Of a DNA stretch of 64,000 nucleotides, positions 43,382 through 57,094 are shown piece after piece; the first letter of the stretch is position 1; each line of letters opens with the position of its first letter. A model generated the notes under the pieces. It worked only from the letters and a program-made list of their open reading frames with translations. It ran no database searches and was not told where the DNA came from. The stretch is from Leptidea sinapis (lineage: Eukaryota > Arthropoda > Insecta > Lepidoptera > Pieridae). Location: contig NC_066312.1 of NCBI RefSeq assembly GCF_905404315.1, positions 17,533,001 through 17,597,000 on the forward strand, written 5' to 3'. Position numbers and translations under genes: made by a program.

Positions 43382-45901
43382 TGATGATCTATTTACTAAT
43401 TGAAACTAACTTTTAATTCGATTCCCTCATCTATTAGAGATTACTACATTTCACCTGTGTAATGTAAACTTCTGTTATCTGCCAGTTAATCTTTACAAAA
43501 TTCATTTAACAGTATTCCACAACCACTAGATTCACTATCAAATTTAATTCTTCATTCGTCACTTTTTCACCTACCGTTGAACGTGCAACTATTATTTGAA
43601 TAAGAATTATAAATTTATTTGACCTAAGTTTATGTGTTGGACCATCCACTATCTTATACAACCTGAATTCCATGAAACCTTCGAAAGCTTTTAGTAATGT
43701 ACTTTTGGCAGAGCTGCTATGAGAGCTAAATAATCAAAATCATGTTAACTAATTAGTGATTTCATTACTTTTATTAGAGTTTCAAGTGACCAACAGACAT
43801 CAGCATATCGTTGATAATGTTGAAAAGATTTTCATTGCTTACGAAACTTTTTACAGTATGTTTTAATTTTGCATCCCTATTTTACACTTATAATATTCAT
43901 TACTTACGAAATTTTTTAATATTGACTTCTTCTTAATACTTAAGGCCTCAATTTCCTCTTTTTTGCGTACCTTTTTTACACTTATGTTTATATTAAGTTT
44001 TTTTAGGTTGTAGGTAAATGAAAAATTCCAGCAAGAATGACGCATTATATTTTCAGGTGGGTTTTTCGATCAAAGGGTGTTATTAGAAATTTTGTGTGAT
44101 AAAATCTATTGATACTAAGCTAAATACTCGGTCATCAGATTTATAAACAACATAAAACGAACTCGATGGCTTTATTTTATTTAGCCAAAATAAATACTGC
44201 TGTTATTAAAGAAAAACAATGATATTATTATTACGTACACAAAGGAACATTTGTGTTAAATGTTCTTGTGATATTAAAATGTAAAAAAGACAACTGAATT
44301 AGTTTGATAGAATTTCACAAACAGATATGAAGCCAATTGCAATTGAAATTCTTTTTCCGCATGGTGTTATTAGCTTCTAAGAATTGTATTTGGCTTACTC
44401 AGTTTAGATGAGGTTCAAATCTGCGAATTTTGCGATGCGATTTTTATTCGTTTATAAACCAAAGGATATTGCAATACTAAATATTTTTTGGAATAGAAAT
44501 AAAGATCTTACCCTTGTTGTTATGCCTACTACTCGATTAAGTCGACTTATTAAGTCTTTTGTTGGGTGATGCTTTATGCTATATGCTTTTATAACATGAT
44601 CCCAGAAAATTTATAAAACGTGTTATGAATTCGATAGAATTTATTTTAAAAGGTTTATGTTGTAATGCTTACTATAACAGAAATAATTTTCTTAATGATA
44701 CCACTGGAATGGAGCGATCGTTAAGCTATTAAGCCATTTAATAATAAATTTTATTGTAACTACTTATATTGTGTTGAAATTGTATTAAAAAAATAAGAAG
44801 CCCTTTAAGTTTTTTGCGCCCGTGCTCCTCGGATCTGAGAGATAAATTTTCAAATGGATGGTATATTTTTACGATTTTAAATCCTGTTTTGAATTTGAAT
44901 GAATAACAATATTTGTATCAAGACTAGGTAATTTCAAGCGACCGACACACAACAGCGATTCGCATATTGTTGAACATGTGCAATAGAGTTTCATAGCTTA
45001 CCAAAGTTGTTGGCGGTTTCTAGCTGTCTTAATATTTTAAGCCTCTTTTGCGTACCATTTTTACACTTATGTTTGTATTAAGTTATTTCAGGTTGTAGGT
45101 AATTGAAAAACTCCAGCAAGAATGACGCCTAATATTTTCAGGTGGGCTTATCGATCAAAAGGCTGTTCTTACAAATTTTGGTCCATTAAATCTGTCTGAT
45201 GATACTAAGCTCGGTCATCAGATTAATATACAACATAATTCGAACTCGATGGCTCTGTTCAATTCAGCCAAAATACTGTTTATATAAAAAAAAACAATAA
45301 TATTATATTTAAATTGGGCCATTCTTCTGTTAAATATATACATTGTATTTTCTTATTATTTACATACACAAATCAACATTTGTGTTAAATGTTCTTGTGA
45401 TATGAAAAAGTAAAAAAGACAACTGAATTAGTTTGATAGCGTTACACATGCAGATATGAAGCCAATTACAATTGAAGCTCTTTTTCCGCATCTTATTATT
45501 AGTTATTAGCTTCTATGAATTGTATTTGGATTGCTCATTTTATATGAGATTATTTTTTAAATGCGATTTTTATTAGTTTAAAAAGTAAAAGATATTGCTT
45601 TTATAAATACTTTATGCAATATAAAAAAGATCTTGTTTTTATGCCTACTACGTGTTACGAAATTGAAAATATTTGTTTTATGTTGTAAAGGTTAGGTACT
45701 ATAACAAAAATGATTTTCTTCTTCTTCCTACCTATATTGTGTTGAAATTTTATTAAATCAAAATAAGAAGCCTACTAAGTTTCTTGCACCTTCTCAGGTT
45801 TGAGATCCCCAATCAAATATAATTCTTCATCCTTCACCGTAAGTATCGTAAGACCTCCAACTATGAATAGAATAAGAATTCTACGATAGAAATATTGCCT
45901 G

Positions 45902-46553
45902 CGGCCTAGAATGAACTCTTATTGCGATTCAATTGTTGTCCTAAAATGAACTGCTTTGCTATTTCATACTACGACGTAATTACAGCTGTCCAATTCAGGT
46001 TGACGTCAAATCATGTCGGAAATTGAATCGCAAACTGTTTAAGTTTGTTGATTCATTCTTACATGAGCTAATATTTCAACATAAACTGGATAGCTTATTT
46101 GGCAAAGTGAGCGATTCAAAAAAAGTTTCTACTTTCTTAGCAGAAAGTGAATCGAGTTTTAATAACTTTTAAAAAATAGTGAAAACATACATAAAAGTAT
46201 TTATTTATATTTAAGATGAGATGATAATACTTTATTGGAATCTTTAGTAAAATAAAATACTGTAAATGAAAATACTTACTTACTTACTGCTTACCGCAGG
46301 AACGAATTAAAAAACATGTTTTCTGGGCAATTAAAACATTAATAGAGATGCGTTCATAACTCGTTTTAATCAGTTTATTTTTACGAAAACACCTTATCCA
46401 ACCTTTAATTTGTAATTCATAAATTTTCATATAAATATATATATTATATGTATATTATTATTATTATTTAATAAGTACTACAAAAGGCTTAATTGTTTAT
46501 GATTTGACGCTATACAGCGCAAATTTAAAATGTACTTGTAGTAATGTCTACGC
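45902..46553 (+). mobile_element. 940-bp DNA element (E1), copy truncated on the right
   Basis: Left terminal repeat GGCCTAGAATGAACTCTTAT then TGCGATTCAATT. It follows the full copy at 52340 internally and stops near GTCTACGCA, where array sequence resumes. Confidence 0.7.
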
Positions 46554-48090
46554 ATACCTAATACTACGATATTTCAGATTGTCGGTAAATGAAAAATTCC
46601 AGCAAGAATGACGCTTAATATTTTCAGGTGGGTTAACCGTTCAAAAGGGTGTTATTAGAAATTTTGTGTGGTTAAACCTATCTGTTAATACTAAGCTGGA
46701 TACTCGGTCATCAGATTAATATAGAACATAATACGAACTCGATGGCCTTATTTATTTTAGCCAAAATACTGCTATTATTATAAGAAAAACCCATGTATGT
46801 ATGTTTATATTGGGCCATTCTAAAGTGTTGTTACAAATTTTGATCCATTAAATCTATCTGATATTACTAAGCTGAATACTCGACATAAAATTAATATACA
46901 AGATAAAACAAACTCGCTGGCTCTGTTTTATTTAACCAAAATACTACTGTTATTAAAAAAAATTTAACAACCAATATATTATGTTTAAATTGGGCCATTC
47001 TTATGTTAAATATATACATTGAATTTTCTTATTATTTACGTAAACAAATAAACGTTTGTGTTAATTATGACAAAAAGACAACTGAATTAGTTGGATAGCT
47101 TTACACATGCAGATATGAAGCCAATTGAAGATTTGATTGTATTAGATTGTATTATTAGTTATTAGCTTCTAAGAATTGTATTTGAATTGCTAATTTTAAA
47201 TTAGATTCAGTTTTAATGCGATTTATATTAGTTTATAAACCAAAGGATGTTGCATTAATAAATACTTTATGCAATAGAAAAAAAGATCTTACCCTTGTTG
47301 TTATACCTACTACTCGATTAAGTCGAGGTAGTAATTCTTTTGTCAGGCGATGCTTTCAGATATATGCTTTTACAACATGATGATTTACGAAAATTTACGA
47401 AACAAATGGATTACGAATTTCAAAAGACTTGATATTAAAAGGTTTCTGTTGTAATGTTTTCTATAACAAAAAATATTTTCTTAATGATACGAACTGGGAG
47501 TGGAGCGATCGTCTTTAAGCTATTTAATAGTAAATTTTACTGTAACCACTTATATTGTATTGAAGTTGTACTTAAAAAATAAGTAGTCCTTTAAGCTTCT
47601 TGCGCCCATTCTCCTCAGGTCTGAGGGATAAATTTTCGAATAGGTTGTAGTTTTTTACTACTTTAAATCCTATTTTGAATTTGAATGAATGACAATATTT
47701 ATATGAAGACTGTAAGTATATCATATTATCTACAATATTTTAAGTACTAAACCTTGCTCGGTGTGTGAAATTCTATTGAGTTTAATTAATCTTATGTTAT
47801 TTATAACATAAAAATTATATTAATTACATATTGCAAGAATATCACTACGTAAATGTATCCAAATCCGTATCCAAATAGCGTATATTACATAAATTCGGCT
47901 TTCATGTACCTACTGAGTATGGGTATACAGATTATATGGGTAAATTGTAATATTCCCAAAAAGATCCCAAAAATCACTTTCAATTCGATTCCCTCATCTA
48001 TAAAAGATTTCGACATTTTCGTGTCATGTTAACTTCTGTTATCCGTCATTTAATCTTGACAAAATTCATTTAAGTATTCCACAACCACTA

Positions 48091-48291
48091 ACGGCCGTTT
48101 TCAATAACGTATCTCTAGTTACGGATAAATAGTTTAATTATCTATCCATAGTTTTGTCCAATATAGTTATATTATTAGTAATAGTCCAATAGTCCTGTCT
48201 ATCTGTCCATAAGTTAAAGAAATGTAAGTGAGCGTAAAAGGATAGATTTGTTAAGTTTAACTAAGGATAGATAGGTAATTGAAAACGGCCG
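48091..48291. mobile_element. MITE, ~200 bp, with TA duplication
   Basis: Terminal inverted repeats ACGGCCGTTTTCAATAAC and, at the other end, GTAATTGAAAACGGCCG. Flanks are CACTA and TAGATC. The paralogous array unit at about 43525-43545 reads CACAACCACTAGATTC with no insert, so the site is CTAG split with TA duplicated. Relatives lie at 31063-31262. No coding sequence. Confidence 0.85.
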
Positions 48292-49002
48292 TAGATCTAC
48301 AATCAAATATATTTCTTCATTCGTCACCTTTGTACCTACCGTTGGACCTGCTACTATTATTTTAATAAGAATTCTACGATAGAAATATGACCTGAGTTTA
48401 TGTATTTGCACCATCCACTATTTAGTACAACCTGAATTCCATGAAGTCTTCGAAAGCTTTTAGTAATGTACCTTTAGCAGATCTGCTATGAGAGCTAAAC
48501 AATTACAAGCATCTTAACTAATTAATGATTTTACTATTTTTTATTGCTTGCAAATATGACACATGCTTTTTTCCCGCATGTTATTATTTGTTATTATCTA
48601 AGAATTGTATTGCATATTTTAAATAAGATTCATTTTAATGCAATTAATTTAAGTTTATAAACCAAAGGATATTGCATTAATAAATACATTATGCAATAGA
48701 AAAAAAGACCTTACCCTTGTTGTTGTGCACACTACTCGATTAAGTCGAGGCGATCGGCGATCCTTTCAGCTTTATGCTTTTACAACATGATCCCTGTAAT
48801 GTACGAAACAAATATATTACAAATTTCAATAGACTTGATTTAAAAAGGTTTATGTTATAATTGCTTACTATAACAAAAAATATTTTCTGAATAATACGAT
48901 ATACGAAATGGGAATGGAGAGATAGCTATTAAGCTTTATATAAGATTTATATATATTTATATAGCGATTAAGCTATTTAATAATAATCTTTTTTTGTAAC
49001 TA

Positions 49003-50275
49003 CTTCGTATGTTGCCAAAAACTTGGATAACAATAAAAAAATGTATTGGCATATTTCTAGACTTAGCAAAAGCCTTTGATAGTGTTTCTATACCTATCCT
49101 CCTAAACAAGCTTGAGAGATTAGGCATTCGAGGAATTCCATTGCAACTCTTTCAGGATAACTTGACAAATCGAAAACTGCATGTTAAAATTGATGATAGT
49201 CTAAGCCAAGAAGAAAATATAACTTACGGTGTGTCTCAAGGTAGTGTTATGGGCTCCTCTCTTTATTTATATTATTGACCTCTGTAACTTGCAAATAACA
49301 AAAGGCCAAATAATAACATTTTCTGATGATATCGTTTTACTGTTCAATTCAAATACATGGAAAAAAGTTAGTGATGCAGCAAATGAAGGGTTTGCTGCAG
49401 TAACTTCATGGCTATATAATCATCCAAACTTAATATCTAAAAAATAAAGTTTCTCACATTTTCCATAAACGCCCATACTCAAGTCTCTTCAAATTCCGTA
49501 ATTATTAATGCACACACATGTAGCAACTTGAGTACTTGTCATTGCGAACCAATCACTAGAAGTAATTCTACAAAGTATCTTGGTGTAATAGTAGATTAAA
49601 ACCTTAACTGGAAAGAACATACCTACATTCTAACAAATCGCGTAAGAAAATTGATTTACATATTTAAGACAATTAGAAATGCATATGATGTAAAATGTCT
49701 ACTAAATGTCTACTTCGCACTATGCTAATCTATATTACAATACGGCCTCAATGTCTGGGGTCCTCAAAGGGCACCATGTTAATAATTGAAAGAGCTCAGC
49801 GTATGATAATAGAAGTTATGACACGTAAGAAACATACATGTCCAACAAGCTTGCTATACTCGAAATAGGGAGAGCTTACGGTACGTAAATTATTTATTAA
49901 ATGGGATATCCTGGCACATCACAGAGTTAAACCTTACTTCACTACGAGACGTAGAACAGATGCAGTATATAAAAAACTTATATTTAGGACATCCTTTGCT
50001 CAAAGATATCATGGTTATCTTGGTCCCAACCATTACAAAAAATTTAATAAAATTTTAAAAATTAATAATCTTAATCATAGATCATGCAAAACAATAATTG
50101 ATAAATATCTAAAGTCATTGGACTACAATGAGATCGAAAACTTACTGAATAATCTATTTCACCAGTAGGCACAAAGGCATTACTGCCCTTCGGATACATA
50201 ATTACAGTACACACATCACCCTTCACACCTACACACATCCCTAAACATTCACTATACCCATACACACATAACAGT
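49003..50275 (+). pseudogene. LINE reverse transcriptase and C-terminus (Jockey-like)
   Basis: Begins inside the RT domain: FLDLAKAFDSVSIPILLNKL (about 49050-49110), YGVSQGSVMGSSLY (49225-49262), a frameshift near 49265, TFSDDIVLLFNS (FADD box, about 49318-49350), then YLGVIVD*NLNWKEHT, LQYGLNVWGPQ, IERAQRMII and finally KSLDYNEIENLLNNLFHQ with TAG at 50166. The 3' untranslated part has CACACA-rich repeats. The endonuclease and N-terminal RT are missing, as in a 5'-truncated LINE copy. Several stops and frameshifts. Array sequence flanks it on both sides. Confidence 0.85.
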
Positions 50276-50929
50276 CAACCTGAATTCCATGAAGTCTTCG
50301 AAAGCTTTTAATAATGTACGTTTGGCAGAACTGCTATAAGAGCTAAACAATTACGAGCATCTTAACTTGTTAGTGTTTTTATAACTTTTTATTAGAGTTT
50401 CAAGCGATCGCGCTTGTAATATAGTACAGATGTAATAGTACAGACAACAGTAATTTGCATATTGTTGAACATGTGCAATAGATTTTCGTAGCTTACGAAT
50501 GTTGTTGGCGGTTTCTAGCTGTCTTAATATTTTAAACCTCAATTTGCTCTTTTTTGCGTACCTTTTTTACACTCATGTTTGCATTTAGTTATTTCAGGTT
50601 GCAGGTAGTTGCAAGAATGACGCTCAATATTTTCAGGTGGGCTTATCGATTAAAAGGGTGTTCTTACAAATTTTGGTCCATTAAAACTGTCTGAAGATAC
50701 TAAGCTCGGTCATCAGATTAATATACAACATAATTCGAACTCGATGGCTCTGTTCAATTCAGCCAAAATACTGTTTATATAAAAAAAACAATAATATTAT
50801 ATTTAAATAGGGCCATTCTTCTGTTAAATATATACATTGTATTTTCTTATTATTTACGTACACAAATCAACATTTGTGTTAAATGCTCTTGTGATATTAA
50901 AAAGTAAAGAAGAAAACTGAATTAGTTTC

Positions 50930-51348
50930 ATCAAACCTTTAATTTGTTATTCGAAAAACTATTAACTTATTATATTATTACTAAGTATTATGTAATAAGT
51001 ACTAAAAAAAGCTTAATGGTTTACAATTTGACGCTATAAACCGCAAATTTAAAATGTATATGTTGTAATGTCTACGCAAAAAAACCGCTAAAATCACATC
51101 ACTTTAGGTTTCAAAACGCAACGCATATGGTACGAGTAAGAGAAACAGACTTATTCAACGACTGTACAGCGTCAACTTTTTCTCACACCACGGACCACAG
51201 ACAAATTTCTCTCGTTCATTCTTCCTTATGCGATTGAAACGCTATTCAGTTATAGGCACTTTATGGTACGAATCTTAGCGATACAGTTTAGGTACCTTAA
51301 CTGAACTGCATTGGAATTGATTCGCTAATTAAAAGTTGATGGTAGGCC
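50930..51348 (+). mobile_element. E1 element, copy truncated on the left
   Basis: Starts at ATCAAACCTTTAATTTG and keeps the right terminal repeat, ending TTGATGGTAGGCC at 51348. Similar throughout to 52865-53279. Confidence 0.7.
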
Positions 51349-52339
51349 TTCTAAGTTAATGTTTTTGGACCTTCCACTATCTAGTACAACCTGAATTCCA
51401 TGAAGTCTTCGAAAGCTTTTTGTATTGTACATTTAGCAATAAATAATCAAGAGCATCTTAACTAAATAGTGATTTTATTACTTTTATTAGAGTTCAAGTG
51501 ACTGACAGACAACAGCGATTGGCATATCATTGAAAATGTTCAACAGATTTTCTTTGCTTACGAAACTTTTTACATTATTTTTTAATTTTGCATCTTGCTT
51601 AATATTTTCAGGTGGGTTTATCGTTCAAAAGGGTTTTATTATAAATTTTGTGCGGTCTAACCTATCTGTCAATACTAAGCTGTATACTCCGGCATCAGAT
51701 TAATATAGAACATAATACGAACTCGATGGCCTTATTTATTTAAGTCAAAATACTGCTATTATTATAAGAAAAACCATGTATGTATGTTTATATTGGGCCA
51801 TTCTTATGTGAAATATATGCATGTGTTTTCTTATTATTTAAATACACAAATAAACATTTGTGTTAAAAGTTCTTGTGATATTAAAAAGTAAATAATACAA
51901 CTGAATTAGTTTGATATCATTACTCATGCAGATATGAAGCCAATTGCAATTGAACCCCTTTTTCGAATGTTATTATTAGTTTCTAAGAATTGTATTTGGA
52001 TTGCTAATTTTAAATTAGATTATTTTTTTAATGCGATTTTTATAAGTTTAAAAAGTAAAAGATATTGCTTTAATAAATATCTTATGCAATAGAAAAAAGA
52101 TCTTGTTTTTATGCCAACAACATGATCGAGTCGAGGTAGTAATTCTTTTGTTTTGCGATGCTATCGGCTATATGCTTTTACAACATGATCCTAGAAAATG
52201 TTTAAAACAAATGTGTTACGCACCTTCTCAGGTTTGAGATCCACATTCAAATATAATTCTACATCCTTCACCTTTGTACGTACCGTTAGACCTCCAACTA
52301 TAAATATAATAAGAATTCTACGATAGAAATATGACATGT

Positions 52340-53279
52340 GGCCTACCGTGAACTCTAATTGCGATTTAATTGACGACCTAAAATGAACTGTTTTGCTATT
52401 TCATACCACGACGTCATTAGAGCTAACCAATTTAGGTTGACGTCAAATTAAGTCGAAAATTGAATCGCAAACTGTTTTTGATTGTTCATTCATTCGTATC
52501 ATTAGGTAATGTTTCAACCTAAACTGGATAGCTTATTTGTCAAAGTGAGCGATTCAAAAAAAAATACTACTTTCTTAGCGGAAAGTGAATCGTTTTCTTA
52601 ATAACTTTTAAAAAATAGTGAAAATATACAGAAAAGGAAAATTTTATTGATGAAAGATGATATGAGCATACTTTATTAGGCTTTTTGGTAAAATAAAATA
52701 CTAAAAATAGATACCAAAAATGAAAATACTACAGACAAGGCAGTGAGGCCCCTTGCTTGGCGCAGGAAAGAATTAAAAAAAAAACTGTGCTAAGTTGTCA
52801 AATCAAACATGAATAGAGGTGCGTTCATAAATCGTATCAATCAGTTTATTTTTACTAAAACACCTAATCAAACCTTTAATTTGAAACTCGAAAAACTACA
52901 TATATATATCTGTTATGTAATAAGTACTAAAAAAGGATTAATGGTTTACAATTTGACGCTATCAAGCGCAAATTTAAAATGCATTTGTTGTAATGTCTAC
53001 GCAAAAAAACCGCTACAATCATATCACTTTAGGTTTCAAAACGCAACGCATATGGTTCGAGTAAGTTCTTGAAACAGACTTATTCAACGACTGTACAGCG
53101 TCATCTTTTTCTCACACCGCGTACCACAGACAAATTTCTCTCGTTCATCTTCCTTATGCGATTCAAACGCCATTCAGTTATAGGCACTTCATGGAACGAA
53201 TCTAAGCGATTCAGTTTAGGTACTAAGGTACCTGTACTGCATCGGAATTGATTCGCTAATTAAAAGTTGATGGTAGGCC
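52340..53279 (+). mobile_element. E1 element, complete copy (940 bp)
   Basis: Terminal inverted repeats of about 34 bp: left GGCCTACCGTGAACTCTAAT, then TGCGATTTAATT. The right end in complement reads GGCCTACCATCAACTTTTAA, then TTAGCGAATCAATT. Array flanks (AGAAATATGAC... on the left, ...CTGAGTTAATGTATTTGG on the right) match the uninterrupted paralog near 48385-48410. No transposase is encoded, so it is non-autonomous. The target duplication is unclear. Confidence 0.8.
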
Positions 53280-54558
53280 TTCTGAGTTAATGTATTTGGA
53301 CCATCCACTACATAGTACAACCAGAATTCCATGAAGTCTTTGAAAGTTTTTTGTAATGTACCTTTAGCAATAAATAATCAAGAGCATCTTAATTAAAAAG
53401 TGATTTTATTACTTTTATTAGAGTTTCAAGTGACCGACAGACAACAGCAATTGGCATACCATTGACAATGTTTAATAGATTTTCATTGCTTACGAAACTT
53501 TTTACAGTATTTTTGATTTTGCATCCCTGTTTTACACTTATGTTTATATAAGGTTATATCAGGTTATCGGAAAAATTAAAAATTCCAGCAAGAATGACGT
53601 TTAATATTTTCAGGTGGGTTTATCGTTCAAAAGGGTGTTATTAGAAATTTTGTGCGGTCTAACCTATCTGTCAATACTAAGCTGTATACTCGGTCAGATT
53701 AATATAGAACATAATACGAACTCGATGGCCTTATTTATTTTAGTCGAAATAATGCTGTTATTAAAAGAAAAACCATGTATGTATGTTTATATTGGGCCAT
53801 TCTTATGTGAAATATATGCATGTGTGTTCTTATTATTTTAATACACAAATTAATATTTGTATTAAATATTCTTGTGATATTAAAAAAATCATATAGAACT
53901 ATAAACAGGAAGAAAAGAAAACTGAATAATTTTGATAGTATTACACATGCAGATATGAAGCCAAAGTTGTTGTCGGTTTCTAGCTGTCTTAATATTTTAA
54001 GCCTCAATTTCCTCTTTTTTGCATACGTTTTTTACACTTATGCTTATATTACGTTTTTTCAGGTTGTAGGTAAATGAAAAGTTACAGCAAGAATGACGCT
54101 TAATATTTTCAGGTGAATTTATCGATCAAAATGGTGTTCTTAAAAATTTTGGTACCTTAAATTGACCTGATGATGCTAAGCTGAATACTCGAAAATCAGA
54201 TTAATATACGAGTACAACATATTTCGAACCCTTAGGGTCGGCGAACTCTATTTAATTTAGCCAAAATACTTCTGTTAAAAAAAAACAATAATATTATGAT
54301 TAAATTGGGCCATTCTTATATAAAGTATATACATTTTATTTTCTTATGATTAACGTACACAAATCAACATTTGTGTTAAATGTTCTTGTGATATGAAAAA
54401 GTAAAAAAAGACAACTGAATTAGTTTGATAGCATTACACATGCAGATATGAAGCCAATTACAATTGAAGCTCTTTTTCCGCATCTTATTATTAGTTATTC
54501 TATGAATTGTATTTGGATTGCTCATTTTATATGAGATTCTTTTTTAATGCGATTTATA

Positions 54559-54932
54559 TCTGAATATATATAAATTGCGTGACACGTTGTTTGTCCGCGA
54601 TGGACTCCTATACTAATAAACTGATTTCAACGGGGATAACTTCATGGAGTGCAGTTTAGTCCAACTTGAGAAATAGGATAGTTTTTATTTCGATTTTGAA
54701 GTTGGGACCCATAATTATTTTTATTTTCAATATTTGTTTTGTATGGACATATTTTCTTTGAGAAAATTTATAGACGCACGGTTTTACAGTTCTACTGTGA
54801 AACAGTTTCATTATAACAACAGGGAGCATTTTTACCAAATAATTCTTGATGTTATGAAATATTATTGACAAATTCATAAAAAAACAGTATTTTATTTATT
54901 ATGTACAGAACAATGTCTGTCGAGTTAGCTTT
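54559..54932 (+). mobile_element. Non-autonomous Helitron, second copy of the 16020 family
   Basis: TCTGAATATATATAAATTGC to GTCTGTCGAGTTAGCTTT. It keeps the 3' hairpin but the CTAG end has mutated to CTTT. It is inserted in an array unit. Confidence 0.75.
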
Positions 54933-55391
54933 TACATATAAATTATCGGATATTGCAGTTATAAATATTTTATGCAATAGAAAAATAGAAAAGATCTTAC
55001 ACTTCTTATGCCTACTACTCAATTAAGATCGAGGTAGTAGTTCTTTTGTTGAGCGATGATTTATACTTTTACAAAATGATCCAAGAAAATGTAGAAAATA
55101 AATGGGTTACGAAATTCAAAAGACTTGATTTAAAATGGTTTATGTTGTGAAGTTACTATCAAAAAAGTGATTTTCTTATTCTTCCTACCTATTGCGTTGA
55201 AATTTTATTAAATCAAAATAGGAAGCCCACTAAGTGTTCTGCACCCTCTCAGGTTGTTGTAGATCCACAATCAAATATAATTATTCATTCATCATCTTTG
55301 TAAGTACCGTTAGACCTGAAACTATTATTTTAATAAGAATTCTACGATAGAAATATGACCTGACTTTATGTATTTGTACCCCACACTATTT

Positions 55392-57094
55392 CCGTACACG
55401 GCGTGAATACATTGACAAGTCGACTTATATGCAAACTTAAGTAATAGCAAATTTGAGCTCTGGATTTTTTGCTTTATATGGGAAATAAATCAGTAAGTCG
55501 ATAAACTCACTCATTTTTGGTGTGTCACTCTTGTTAATAATTAAACAACTCTGTTGCCTACGAGATAAATATGACATCTGTAGATGTCTAAATATACTAA
55601 TACAATTTATTTATACAACTCAACATGCGAAGTTATTTACGCGAGATACTCGAATTAACTAACAGCACAGCTTAAGATGGTCAGTTGTTCAGATAACCCA
55701 TAACTGCGTTCCCAAATATACATATTGAGATGTCCAGTACAAAAAATGCATGATTTGGACGAAGACTCATTCAAATTTCCATAGCGGCCATGTATCGTTT
55801 GTGTAAAGAAATTTGCGCAAATCTTTTTTCTTGCCTCTGAAATTGTACAGCCAGTGCCTCCATGATTTTAACTTGTCTTTAAAAAAAAACAGTTAAAGAT
55901 ACCTACATGTCACACTTGTGACCTTATAAGATTTTTTAACACAGGGAGACGAAACTTCATTTTGAAAGCCGCCCTTGAACACCAATCATTAGCTGAAAAA
56001 GCATATTCTGAATAAAGGAAGGATAGAGATGAAGCAAAGAGCAACACATCCATTCGATCATTTGATCTGCAGTAAAGCTTACCCATCCCCTATCTGAAAA
56101 CTTCTGTTTTACTTTTATAAGAGACAGCTATGGTCTTAAAATCTCGCAATTCATAATTTAGCAACTGATAAAGCTACATATTACATATGAGACAAGACCA
56201 TCAATGCTCGTGGAACTAACCAAATTGGGTCGTTTCTCCATAGAAATTCTGAAGAAAATGCCATCATTTTCTTCAGGTCACGTTTTATTCAGATACATAT
56301 CGTGGCCAAAACAAAAATAATACGGTTGCAATGATGATGATCACATGTTTCTTATTAGTGGCCCAAGAATACATGGGGTGTGACTCGAATCATGCCTTAA
56401 TTGAGAGAACCAAAAGAAAGATGCAATATATTTCAAGACGGATCTTGTACTTAGAAGTAAGACTACTTCAGAGACCCAAAGAGATTTTTGCCTATAAGTA
56501 CAGAGAAAAAGATGGATTTGATGGATTTCTTAACATTAATAGATCCGGCATTTTTTTTTAAATCGTAAGGACTGACAATGACACAGTGAACATTGATCCT
56601 GATTTGGATACATACTTAGAGGAAAATGGAGAAGATTAAGTATAATAAAATTCCGACAATCATTCTTGTTTATTATTTATGTTAGTATTAATATAAAATA
56701 CTTTGATGTAAGGACAATGTTTTATCTTATATTTTTTAACTAACTAACATAATATAGAGAGTACAAATTGGTTATTACTAAAGTAAAAAAACTATATTTT
56801 TCTATTTTTTATGCCGTCAATCTTATTACTCTATCGATTTTTCATTAATTACTAAGGTGAATATGTTGACATGTCATCGGTGAACAACCTAACATGTCAT
56901 TTTTTTCGATGATTAAAATGTTAATTTACTAATATAACTACATCATTTGAAAGTTCCAATTAAATTACTTAGATACATATAAAAATAACTAAAAAAGACA
57001 AAAACATCGATTAACCAGTAATATTTAAACTTAAATATGGCTGCCCTGAAAAGTATACAATTTCGATTTGTCAATGTATTCACGCCGTGTACGG
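55392..57094 (+). mobile_element. 1703-bp DNA transposon with 27-bp TIRs and ATTT duplication (Sola-like?)
   Basis: TIRs CCGTACACGGCGTGAATACA + TTGACAA are perfect over 27 bp (55392-55418 and 57068-57094). ATTT is duplicated at 55388-55391 and 57095-57098. Array paralogs give the empty site: CACTATTTAGTACAACC at 48416-48431. It carries a degenerate transposase (55961-56639). The 4-bp duplication and DxxxGQNKN motif fit Sola-type elements best from memory, but this needs a search. Confidence 0.85.
55961..56639 (+). pseudogene. Transposase remnant with FYSDTYRGQNKNN motif
   Basis: Frames in order: LKAALEHQSLAEKAYSE, stop, RKDRDEAKSNT; SFDLQ*SLPIPYLKTSVLLL; KATYYI, DKTINARGTNQIGSFL; then VTFYSDTYRGQNKNNTVAMM (56280-56333), MGCDSNHALIERTKRKMQYI, KEIFAYKYREKDGFDGF, an in-frame stop at 56559, and DTVNIDPDLDTYLEENGED with TAA at 56637. 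The order matches an insect transposase family recalled as H..A...ARxxxxxDxxxA ... FDLQxxLPxPxLxTSxxFYKRQLW ... YSDxCGGQNRN ... SNHAxIExxKR. The Cys of that motif is Tyr here. At least five lesions. Confidence 0.6.
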
